A DNA stretch of 64,000 nucleotides from the NCBI GenBank assembly GCA_023055505.1, contig JALIRH010000145.1:620001-684000 (forward strand), read 5' to 3'. A model generated the notes under the pieces. That model saw only the letters and a program-made list of their open reading frames with translations. It was not told the origin of the DNA and ran no database searches. Below, piece after piece: positions 1 through 10,288 of the stretch. Both the position numbers and the translations under genes were made by a program. Source of the DNA: Callipepla californica brunnescens. Lineage: Eukaryota > Chordata > Aves > Galliformes > Odontophoridae. Every line of letters begins with the position of its first letter. The first letter of the stretch is position 1.

Positions 1-377
1 AAATTTTTTTATAATCTGGTGTGGTCTGTTAAATTCATCATGGTGACAAGCTACAGGTGCTTCTTTTTCTCATTCTGATTCTTAAACCAAAGACTAAATT
101 GGAGAGGATTTAACCAAAGTGCACATGATGATTTTGCTTTGTACTCATATCCAGTATATCCTGTAATGTCTGTAGAGGTCCCAAGAGCAGAAGCTGTTGT
201 AAGATTTGTTCTTTTGTATTCATATTCACAAATTCATATTGTTAAATGCTTTATAATTCTTTGTATTATTTTCTTTTAAAATATAAAGTGCAGAGTTACT
301 TTGTTGTTATCCTTGATCCTGAAGACATTTTTCTATTTTATCTTATTTTTTTCAGATGAGCCAGTCAAAACATATCC
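1..377. other. unassigned AT-rich DNA
   Basis: No open frame, repeat family or RNA gene is recognised here. The stretch is T-rich and ends in a pyrimidine run just before the CR1 piece. Confidence 0.6.
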
Positions 378-922
378 TGGGTGATTCTCCCTCTTTACTC
401 TCCACTCTTGAAAGATCCTACCTGGAGTACTGTAGGCTGACACTTCTGAAGCCAGCAGCAAAAGAATGACGTGGACCTGTTAGAGCAGCTCGAGAGGGGA
501 ACAAAAATTATCAAGGGAAAAAAAGCACCTCCCCTATGAAGACAGTTTGGGAGAACTGAAGCTGTCCAACCTAGAGAAGTGAAAGCTCCACAAAGACCTT
601 AGTAGCAGCTTTTCAGACTCACAACAAAGATGGGGAGAGACCCTTATCAGGAAGTACAGCAATAGGATGAGGCGTAATGATCTTAAAAGGAAAGAGGGTA
701 GACATTTCAGACACTAGAAGGAAATTATTTCCTCAGAAAGTGGTAAGGCACTGGAACAGGTAGCTCAGAGGAGCTGTGGATGCCCCATTCCTAGAGGTAT
801 TAATGTCCTTGTTGGATGGGGCCTTTGGCAACCTGATTTGAAAATTATCCCTGCCCATGTTAGAGGGTTTGGAACTTCACCATCTTTAAGGTCCACTCCA
901 ACATAAATTGCTCTATGATTCT
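378..922 (+). repeat. CR1 LINE, 5'-truncated 3' part
   Basis: This is the 3' part of a CR1 non-LTR retrotransposon, the main LINE of birds. Landmarks in CR1 order on the plus strand are a piece like 'cctggagtactgt' near 420, 'gacctgttagagcagctcgag' (471-491), a tract like 'aagtggtaaggcactggaac' near 740, and the degenerate terminal block ending 'ctatgattct' near 922. Several frame breaks show it is long dead. The 5' boundary is approximate because it fades into unrecognised DNA. Confidence 0.85.
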
Positions 923-1037
923 CTAGTCAGAGTCTTATGCCTATGACTTCTCTTGTTTTCAGGATATGTGACACTGATAGAAATGTGTAATTCTGGTTCT
1001 TATGCTTACTACATAATTTGCTCCAGAAGTAATGCCT

Positions 1038-1578
1038 TTTCATGGTTTTACGATTTTTGGTATTGGTATTCCACATCATAACATCATGTAGTGCACTGAG
1101 AATTAAAGAGTTAATGCTTCAGCTCCATGGGTCATTAAAAGTTATGTGTATACCTGTCTCAGAAGAGAAGAACCGCATTTCCTAGAGGACTCTGCATTGC
1201 TTTGTATTTTTACGTTTTTCCACTCAGAGGGAAAGACAAAAACTGTGTGTCACGAGACTTTCAGGTCGATTCAGCAGTGGGTGCTCGCTGCCTTCTCATC
1301 TTCAACATTAGTGTTAAGGCCTTCGGTTTATCAAACACTCTCTCTTGCTCATTTTATTTGATTTATCAGCCTCAATTCCAATTATATTCTATTATACTGT
1401 GTTATTTTGCTTTCCAATATCATATTTAGCTTTCCTTCTCAGATCATTGCCACTGTTTTGTTTCTAGGCCCATCTCCCTTTTCCCTTTTCCCTTTCCCCT
1501 CTCCCAGGGCGTGGGTCTGTGGGTCCCTTGCACAAATTGTCATGGAACTGGCCTGAACCAGCCCGTAAACCATTGACA
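1038..1578 (+). mobile_element. solo LTR, family A copy 1, TSD TGCCT
   Basis: A 541-bp solo LTR, homologous along its whole length to the LTRs at 8638-9210 and 54003-54538. It is flanked by a perfect 5-bp TSD, TGCCT, at 1033-1037 and 1579-1583. The expected first bases TG have become TT; the end CA is intact. Most CpGs kept in the 8638 copy are TpG or CpA here, so this copy looks older. No internal retroviral sequence remains, so it is the product of LTR-LTR recombination. A 5-bp TSD fits ERVL-type elements, but the class is inferred. Confidence 0.92.
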
Positions 1579-1599
1579 TGCCTCCTGTTTATTTTCATG

Positions 1600-1990
1600 G
1601 AAACTACAACAGCTACAAGGAGAACAGTAACTCTTATTTCATAGAGAAAATATTCAGCTACAAAACACTATTTTTCAATATAGTCATCACTGTTAGCTGA
1701 ATCACATGGATGGTTTGATAGAGAAATGGCTGTCCACAAAGTGACTTCTCTTTCACATCACTGTCACCGCTGCTGATATTCAACACCCACCTCCTCAGTG
1801 TGTTCACATCCAGTTTTGTCTCCATTAGCTAATGTCAGTGATTGTCAATGAATGCAATATTTTCCATATGGAGGAAATCAATAACACCCTTTTCTTCATA
1901 CCCACCTCTGTGACAGTCACTGTATTTTCAGTGTCCCTCTGCAGCCATGTGTCTCACAGCAAAAAATTTAACAAAATTCTGAGGGGAATG
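1600..1990 (-). pseudogene. mariner transposase remnant (N-terminal domain joined to extreme C-terminus)
   Basis: Read on the minus strand, 1905-1838 encodes a piece containing 'DFLHMENIAFIDNH', like the first helix-turn-helix of mariner transposases. Then 1828-1727 encodes 'VNTLRRWVLNISSGDSDV' and on to 'GQP', matching the second helix-turn-helix and the linker. The frame then runs straight into short C-terminal sequence near 1700-1640. The D,D34D catalytic core is therefore missing. Two stop codons lie between the first two pieces. It cannot be active. Confidence 0.75.
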
Positions 1991-2086
1991 GTCAGCCTTT
2001 CCTGCAATACTACTAACATCTGCCTCTGACATTGTATCCCAATGTAATAAAATAGGATGCTTTACCCTTGGAGCAGCCTTCATATA

Positions 2087-5000
2087 AGGAATGTAGGGAA
2101 TTTCCTATAAGGTTACTTATAAAAAGAAGACAAATGGAAAAGGAATGCACACGTATGGTTAGAAGAGCAGATATGTCGTATAATAGAACTGACTAAAGAA
2201 GAGCTCCAATTTACTCGTGACAAAGAATTAGCCCATTATTTTCCAAAAGAAATGCTAAGTTTTCTTTTTGTGGTACTTGTTTGTGATTCCTACTTAATAT
2301 AGCACAGGATCAACTTCCTTATGAACAAAATCACCTGACAACACATACTTCATTACCTACAGCAAAAGCAAAAAGAACTTATTTGCAACAATTTTTTTTC
2401 CTTCTCTTTTATTTATAATATGTATAATTTTATATTAAAATTCTTTATGCTGCTTCAACTAATAGAGGTACATATAGCACCATCTAGAGATATAAAAGCA
2501 AAACTTTATTTTAAAGAACTGTCACTATCAAGGAACTACTGTACAGGATGACTTTGCAATATAGAATTAGCATTCAAACTATATTTTAAAATGATAGGCT
2601 GTAAGAAAATCACACATTCCTAACTGTCTATGGTATAATGTTGCTTCCCTGCGTGATCTTTCCATAAATACACTGATGGAGCTGCTCCTGATTGTAACAT
2701 GTTCTATGGCAAATCGTTAAGATAATGGTCAGATTACACAGTAGCTAATGACATTTTTGAAAGCCCTCTGGGCTGAGTAGAAATATTAAATAGCCCTTAA
2801 ATAATACATAGAATAAACACAGATATTCACACTGATAATAATTCTTGTTTACTGTTCACTTTAGTACCAAGATCTATAAACATGCGCTCAGGAAGTGGCA
2901 TTAAAAGAGTTAAAAGATTCCTGGAATATTTTTGTGGTTCCAACTTCTGGAAAGTTTCCCCTGCACATATCCTTAATATGCAAAAGTTAACAAAAGTAAA
3001 ATACACTTTTTACTGAAGTGACTTGATGATACACATAGCAAAAATACCTTTAACTTTGATTCTAATATGAATTTTAAGCAGATGGGAAAAAAATAACTTG
3101 AAAAACTGTGATTCCTTTTTAAACAATAAAAATTTAGCCACTCTGAAATATGAATTATGTCTTTTTTTTTCCAGCTCTGTAGTTTGAAATGAACATTAGT
3201 TAATCTAATTAAGAGGTGCAAAAAACATTTTTCTTCTTTTCAAAAATCTGCCGTATGATTTTCAGCAATCAAATGCAACAAAGAATATAAATAAAAGTTG
3301 TTCTTTGACCTCCCTTTGGAGCACAGAAGTGTTGTGTACAGAACATATCAGTATGCAGCTACAGCAGGCCTCATTAGTTTGCCATCTGCCATGGCGGATA
3401 GATGCTTAAATGTTGTTATTGCAAGGTTCATTGAGCAGTAAAATTATAATATTAAAAAAAAAGTATTTTAAGTAAAAATCCCTTGAAAGAAAACAGCTGC
3501 CAAATTATAGCTAAGGCTGTGATCCCATTAGAAATAAAAGATATCAAGCAAATAGAAAAAATTTAAAATTAGTCATATTAGCCTTAGTTTCTAACTCTTG
3601 TAAGAATGCTGTGTATATAGAGATGAATGAAGTAACCTTTTCAAGAAGGCAAAATTTTCATAAGGCAATATTGAAATGCCACAATAGATAGTATACATTA
3701 TCCTAGTTATTTCTAGCACATCTTAAGAAGGCAAACAACTGGAACTGTCAGAAAATTTGTTGTGTTTCATTAAATAAACTTCTCTAGCCTACTCCTATTT
3801 ATTATTAACTCTTAGAATTTCAAATATGAATAAAGGAAAACTAATCACCACAGGGAGTCTTGTTAGTCTTAAAACTGGTATGGCTTGGAAACTATTTTAG
3901 AAGATGTATCAATTGAGCCTTTGGGTTGTACATATAAATAAACATATAACTTTTTTTTTTTTTTTTTTTTAATAAAAGGCTGTATCACATGTAGATCAAA
4001 TTATCTCAGCCCAGCTCAGATTTATCATTAGCTCCAATGTGGATAACAGAAAATTTAGAAGTAGATTAAAAAGGAAACCTCTAATACTTATGTAAATCTT
4101 AAATGGACAAACCTCCTAACAGAATATCCAAGGGAGAAGAAAGACATCAATTTTTTTTTGCAACCTTACCTGGACAGCTAGAAAAAATATTTCTTGGTCA
4201 TAAGTAAACTCAGTAGTGAGGAATGGAAAACTGACTGTTGTTTCCCAACTCAGGGATTTTTTTCTTTTTTTTCCTTACAGAAAATTAAAAAACAAACAAA
4301 CAAACAAACAAACAAAAAAACAACAACAACCAAGTAGAATATTAGAATATTTAACCAGATTAACAGAAACAGAATTTTGTATAGCTATATTCCTCTCTCT
4401 ATTTCTTAAAATAAAAAATAAATCTTTTGTGCCCAAGGTGTAACAATATACAATAAAAATAAAAAAAATAATAATTAAGTAAAAAAAGGTAGTTTCTGGA
4501 AAATACTGTTCTGCTTCACAAGGTGTATTAAGTGATTCTGAATACTGGATACAGTAAAAATTGTTCCAGCTAAAGTGAAAAGCTGTACAGCCTTTCTCAG
4601 TTTTAATACCAATTCATATACAAAGTCAGGAGGATACAAATGACTTCCTATAATATAATCTTTGTATATATGAGAGTAAAATCCTCATAGTAAAGAATGT
4701 GGCTAATACTTTTGTATTAGAAATCAGGAGTAAGGACATCAGCAATGCCTGAGCAGAAAACAAGTTCAACAAAATGGAAAACTTCTTAAATTTGTATTGT
4801 CCTGTACTTAAGAACAAACAAAATAAATAATAAAACCACAATCTCTATGAAGCTGAACAATACACTTTCCATATGTCTGTTATTTTCAGAATGTATGACC
4901 ACAATTCATTTATTTCTTTAGTTGCATAACATAATGTAAAATGATTAATATTACTGTTGATTTGGAAAATATAAATAAATAAATGTTGATTAAATCGCTT

Positions 5001-8000
5001 TGTGTCTCATATGAATTTTTAAGGAAAAACCTCTGTGCAGGCAAATTTAAGTATATTAAATAAATAAATAGTTGCAAATCTTGTCAAACTTGTTTTTATT
5101 TTTTTTGGGGGGGGGTGGAACTAGACTTCTAATAGTTGTGTTTTCTAATGGGCAATATTTACAATATTAGAATTTCTTGAGTCTAAGCAGGTGAACACAT
5201 TTGTGGTAATTTTTATTGGTTCAGATCTGTAAAAACTGAAATGAGCTAGAAATGAAGATAAATCATGTTCCAAGTTCACTCCTATTTTTTGAAAACAAAA
5301 TGCTAGTGTAAGTTTTACATAAATTTAGTAGTATTTACTGAACTTCACAGTATGAAATATATTTTGTTTCTGGGAAGAATTAGTGCTACTATAAATAATT
5401 GACAGAGATGACAAAATAATTTCTACTTCAGTCAGACTAGTTCTTTTCTACCAGTGCTACACGTTAACTAAAATGATTAATATTTTCCTGTAGACATTCA
5501 TCAGTGAACAACAAGATTGGCTCAGGGTAACTAACAGATCTTATCTATACTAGGAAAGAAAATTGAACACAAATATGATGCAACATATGAGTTGATGTAT
5601 TCCTTGTCTCACAAATACTACACTTCATGTGTACCATTTGGACATGGATAAAATGATAGGTTTTATGTTGACTTTTATGAAACGTGGTAATTGTGGTTTT
5701 GTGTGATGCAACTATTATTTATTAGCAAGATAATTTACAAGACACTATAATATTAATAGCATAAATCTTATGAGTTACTGTGAAACATGACATGATTTAC
5801 ACCAGAACTAGTGACTCGAGGTGCCATTGCCCACCATACTATTATCTGAGAGCAGCTATGAAGTCTTTTAAAAGTCAAATAAATAACAACATGTGTCAAA
5901 GTATACTTCATAATTTTAATGTGTCAATTGCAGCTTCTTAGGAATTATGAGTATAAAATGTGTGAAACATAAAACTGCAAGGAAGTGTACAGCATCGTAA
6001 AATACATCATCACTTTGATGAAAACAGTAATATGTTAAATTATAACCCACATAATAATTTAAAGTCACCATGATGTCCATGTAAAATAAAAGTCTATCCT
6101 AAGACGCTTAGAGTAGCGTATTTTGTTTTAGTAATTACTTACTATATGATTGTCTTATTTCCCCTGAAGTAGGACAGTTGCTGTAGATACTTTTAAACTT
6201 AACAAATACAAACCAAATTATGATGACTCTCTCAAAGAGAATACACTGTTAACTTAAAATGAATGTTTAGCAAGAACGTTAAAGAGCTGAAAAACTAAGA
6301 AGGAAAAATACTACTGAAAGAGCCAAAGCAGACCAATTGCTGATTGACTCACATTAGGGTTAGGAATTCCCAGTAAGTTTGGAATAGAAGCAGTCTGTGA
6401 TAAAATAGGGCAGTTTTCAAGTCTGTCTGTACCTTTCTAATTACCATCCATTCTTGATACACTAGGTAAATGTAAAGTTCTCCTGTAATCATTCTGAAGT
6501 TCTGTTTCCAGCAGTATCTTTCAATGGCTCACTAATGTTGCTCAGGAGGGATATGACTATAATGGGTTAATGAAGTATTTAGCAATGTAACTTCGTACCT
6601 TACCCTTATTTGGGGTTTCAGAAAAGGCTTTTGACTTGCAGTAAACTATTAATGATCCTTCTGTGGTCTTCCCAAATATGTGTGTGAAGTGCACCTTGCC
6701 CAGAAATTGCCCTTCTCTGTCCTTTACAATGACAGCTGAGTGACTCATATTTTGAAATGAGATTTTTTTTATTTTATTTTGCAATATTTAATAGTTTAAG
6801 ACAGTGCATCTATATACAACTGTAGACTTACTAATAATCACATTTTTGTCATGCATATTATTTTCCATTTAATTTTGCTGGAATGCTTTTATAGAGCTGC
6901 CTAGAAGTACTGAGTCACAGAAACATGATTTAACTCTCAACATTAGACCAGCCATCATGAGTTTCAATGAAGCTAAAAGAGGCAATGGTGCTAGAGGAAA
7001 ATATCCTACATATGGTTCAAAAATCCAAAAGTCAATGCTATTTCTTCTTAAACTTCATGACATAAATATGTAAAAACTATTTTCTGAAGTACTTCATTTA
7101 AGATAGTGCATTTTGTACATAACTTTGTTTATTCAAAGTACTGCATAACAAATCACAAAAATACATGTTAACATTTCTAAGTCAAATCGTGAATGAAAAT
7201 AATGATCACAATGTAATATTAAGCTTTATTGAAAGCAGCTTGGTAATTCTAATGGGATACTAAAGTAATACATATATTAGAATTTGTTAGATTATTTTTC
7301 TTCAGTTTGTGTTTAGAATCAAAATAAAAGCCATGCAAATAAGGAGAAACTGATAGAAAACATATTTATAGCTCCGTGTTATGTCTTAGCCGCAAAGCTG
7401 GTTGTTTGTATCCTGATGGTGGAACTACCAATCTAATGAGTTCCAAATGTAATTCTCCTTGGAGAATTGGAAATGCCAGTTGCTCAACTAATAAATGATC
7501 ATACACAATATCTTCATTTGAATTAGGTCACAAAATTTAGGCTTTTTCTCCTACAAATTATCCAGTTATACTGTTACATTCCGGAGTAGATAATTAGAGT
7601 AAGAATCAGCGCCTGTCCTATTTAACTGTAATTAAATTGAAATATTTTCATTTTATTATTTGCTTATTTATGAAAATCGCTTTCATTTAGTACTTCAAAA
7701 TTTTACTTTTTCATATAAATTTACTCAGATTAAAAGACTTATAAAAATTACTTTCTTGACTTTGAATGGAACATTTATATTTGTGCCACTGACCTGTTAT
7801 ACTGTGATTGCAAATGCCAAATATAGTAAGAGTGCTACAAAACATCATTAAAATTCCATTTATATGCTCTGCAGTATGTTATGTCATCTATTACCAGGTT
7901 ATTACAATAGCTATGATCTTGAATCAACATAAGAGAAATGAATAAAGATATTTACACAACCAGAATTATAGCAGATCAGAAAGTCAGGCGTACTCAACAA

Positions 8001-8637
8001 GGATGAAAAGATATTAATGTAATAAAACACGTGATATATCCCTTCAATGACACTCAACAGTACAATCCAGAAGCAGACCAAATGTCAATTTTAGTTCTAC
8101 TGCTTATTACATACAGCTCTGAGTAGTGTTCTGTTATTCTTGTTTGGTTGATCTTGTTTCTATGTTTTTCTCAGTGAGGCCTTACTCTCCTTATGAAGAT
8201 CAAGAAAAGCAAAGTTGGACTAGTGTTTAAAACAAGCTATTTTTAACAAATCCAAGAAGCCTACTCATCACTGTTATAAAATATAATGCACTAGTTTTAT
8301 CTACAATGAATAATATCACACAGTACATCCCATCTTTCAAAAGCTATTTGAATATTTAATTCAGGTAAGTATTCAAATTTTTGCCACTTCTGTTGTAATT
8401 CATACCAAATCTTCTGCATCAATTAAGTATAATTCCATTTTTTTTTTCCTCCAGTTTGTTTTGAGTTCCTGTGTTTTATTTATTACAACTTTTGTTCAGT
8501 TTTACTCTTTCTTGTTCCTCTTTTGTTGTCTTGAATTGTCTAGGAACTAATTCTAGTTATGCTCAAATGTTTCAAAATATAAAGTTCATCAGTTCTTTTA
8601 TCCTGTATTAGTTCTACTTAATTGTACTGAGTGGTAT
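2087..8637. other. 6.5 kb without a recognisable gene or interspersed repeat
   Basis: AT-rich single-copy-looking DNA. It holds a 20-T run (3951-3970), a (CAAA)n tract (about 4290-4315), a G run near 5107-5115, and many short A/T runs. Open frames are all under about 95 codons and look random. Two less AT-rich, motif-rich stretches, at 3330-3440 and 7361-7520, have the look of conserved noncoding DNA, but that cannot be judged from one genome. Confidence 0.6.
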
Positions 8638-9210
8638 TGTCACGGTTTTATGATTTTTGGTACTGGTATTCCACATCATAACATCATGTATTGCATTAAG
8701 AGTTAAAGAGCTAATACTCCAGCTCCATGGATCATTGATAATTCCAGGTATACCTGTCTCAGAAGAGAAGAAGCACTACATTCCCCAGAGGACTTTGCGA
8801 TGCTTTGTATTTTTACGCGTTTTCCGCTCAGAGGGAACAGATAAAAACCCTCTGCGGTCACGGGACACTCTCTTTCCTTTGGGATCGACTCAGCAGTGGG
8901 TGCTCGCTGCCGTATTGCCTTCAGCGTTAGCGTAAGGCCTTCGGTTTATCAGACACTCTCTCTTGCTCATTTTATTTGATTCATTAGCCTCAATTCCAAT
9001 TATATTGTATTATAATCTGTTATTTTACTTTCTGATATCTTATTTAGTAAATTAGCTTTCCTCTTCAGATCGTTGCCGCTGTTTTGTTTCTAGGCCCATC
9101 TCCCTTTTCCCTTTTCCCTTATTCCTTCCCCTTTCCTGGGGCGTGGTCCGTGGGTCCCTCGCACCAATTGTCACGGAACCGGGCCGATCCAGCCCGGTAA
9201 ACCGTTGACA
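8638..9210 (+). mobile_element. solo LTR, family A copy 2, TSD GGTAT
   Basis: A 573-bp solo LTR that begins TGTCACGG and ends GTTGACA, so it has the TG...CA ends of a retroviral LTR. The flanks are a perfect 5-bp TSD, GGTAT, at 8633-8637 and 9211-9215. A TATA-like ATAAAAA lies at 8841-8847. It keeps many CpGs (for example around 8816-8826 and 8860-8870), while the copies at 1038 and 54003 have lost most of theirs, so it looks like the youngest of the three. No internal viral genes flank it. Confidence 0.95.
8841..8847 (+). promoter_or_regulatory. TATA-like box in family A LTR
   Basis: ATAAAAA lies about 204 bp from the LTR start, between U3-like sequence and a downstream GC-richer stretch. 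This suits the LTR promoter in plus orientation. The position is from sequence; any activity is inference. Confidence 0.4.
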
Positions 9211-9215
9211 GGTAT

Positions 9216-9533
9216 CTTAGGCATTCCTTTTATGACACAACCACAGATTTTCTACCTTTCCTGAAACTACTCTGTAGCGGATGAATCCACAACAAAGTCA
9301 GTATCGAACTTAAATTCAGTTCACTACCTTTTTTCTGCATTTGTTAAAACCTTTTAATTAGTTATTGATCATTTGTGGAAAGTGATTTAAAAACACTCAG
9401 TATTTTGTTCTATAGGACTTTTTACTGGGGTTAAAATTTTTCCATACAACACTTGGTTCACATAAGAGGAAGTTTTACAAACAAAACAAACAGAAAATGA
9501 GAAAATTAGCTGCTCTAGAGTCAGAAATTCTAC
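9216..9533. other. unassigned spacer between two solo LTRs
   Basis: AT-rich unique-looking DNA, 318 bp. Nothing recognised. Confidence 0.6.
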
Positions 9534-9856
9534 AACATTGTGAAAGACAGAAACTGTTTTTCCCTTCTTTTGTCTCAAAGCTTGCTTCGTAAGGCCTTTT
9601 CTGGTGACAAGACTCTGACTGATAACTGCCGGTTACCCAGATGGGTGTTACGGTGCCTCATTGTCTCTGTTTATGGTTGCAAAGATAAGCAGAAATAGGT
9701 GCAAATAGTCTTTTCCGGGGGGTATGGCTTGGAGAAGCTGACCACCACAGAAAGGCAATGCTCCTGCATGGCAAGGAAGGCAACATCCGCTGCTGGCTTA
9801 TCTGTTGAGCCAGACATGTCACACAAGCAAAGAGAAAAAAATACCTGAGAAATGGG

Positions 9857-9864
9857 GATAAAAG
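9857..9864 (+). promoter_or_regulatory. TATA-like box in family C LTR
   Basis: GATAAAAG in the middle of the LTR, about 315 bp upstream of the AATAAA. Placement fits the U3/R boundary of an LTR in plus orientation. Confidence 0.4.
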
Positions 9865-10177
9865 GCCTTCACTGTACCAAGGATTTGGGAGATGAGAAGA
9901 GATGAATTGAAAAGAGAAGAAGAGAGGAGAAGAATTCCTGGAGAAGAACTCCCAGAGAGAAAATCTTTGAGGAGAACTCCCGAAGACGGACCCTGAGGCC
10001 TGCTTGCTGCCATCTCCCATCCCCCGCGGTGACCAGACGAGTTCCTGTGACTACGAACCTCGTTGGACCCACGGTGGTGATTATATCTTTCTCGCTTTCT
10101 ATCAAGACTCCTTGCTTTTTATCCCTTTTCTATCGCTCACCTTCCCTTCCCCATATCCCTAAGCAACTAGTAATTGT

Positions 10178-10183
10178 AATAAA
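10178..10183 (+). terminator. polyadenylation signal in family C LTR
   Basis: AATAAA followed by a GT-rich stretch ('tggttgg', 'gacctgttgtg'), as expected near the R/U5 boundary of an LTR. Confidence 0.5.
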
Positions 10184-10288
10184 CTGGTTGGGCTAACATT
10201 TGACCTGTTGTGTCTTAATCTCGCCATCGGGTATACACATAATCAAAGAACCTCGTCTCCCTCCTTTATATTGGAGCGTGACAAACAT

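Larger units (their letters stand above)
1010..2086 (-). mobile_element. mariner-like element, internally deleted, split by a solo LTR
   Basis: A Tc1/mariner-type DNA transposon with its transposase remnant on the minus strand. The left end (from 1010, 'gctccagaagtaatgcct') and right end (near 2055-2086) form imperfect terminal inverted repeats, with TA at or near both outer edges. A solo LTR with its TSD (1038-1583) sits just inside the left inverted repeat; removing it joins 'agtaatgcct' directly to 'cctgtttatt'. Without the LTR the element is about 530 bp, less than half of a typical 1.2-1.3 kb mariner, so it is a deletion derivative. It resembles the mariner elements described from chicken, but I do not assert a family name. 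Confidence 0.8.
9539..10283 (+). mobile_element. solo LTR, family C, TSD AACAT
   Basis: A 745-bp LTR that begins TGTGAAAGAC and ends GCGTGACA. The flanks are a perfect 5-bp TSD, AACAT, at 9534-9538 and 10284-10288. The inside has LTR layout: a TATA-like box (9857-9864), a purine-rich stretch (about 9890-9975), a pyrimidine-rich stretch with CpGs, and an AATAAA (10178-10183) about 100 bp before the end. Both strands have open frames of up to 120 codons here, but these are by-products. Many CpGs survive, so insertion was fairly recent. It does not match family A. The name is not known to me. Confidence 0.9.

Noticed and set aside
9658..10020. 120-codon minus-strand frame and overlapping frames
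   Set aside because: All fall inside the family C solo LTR.
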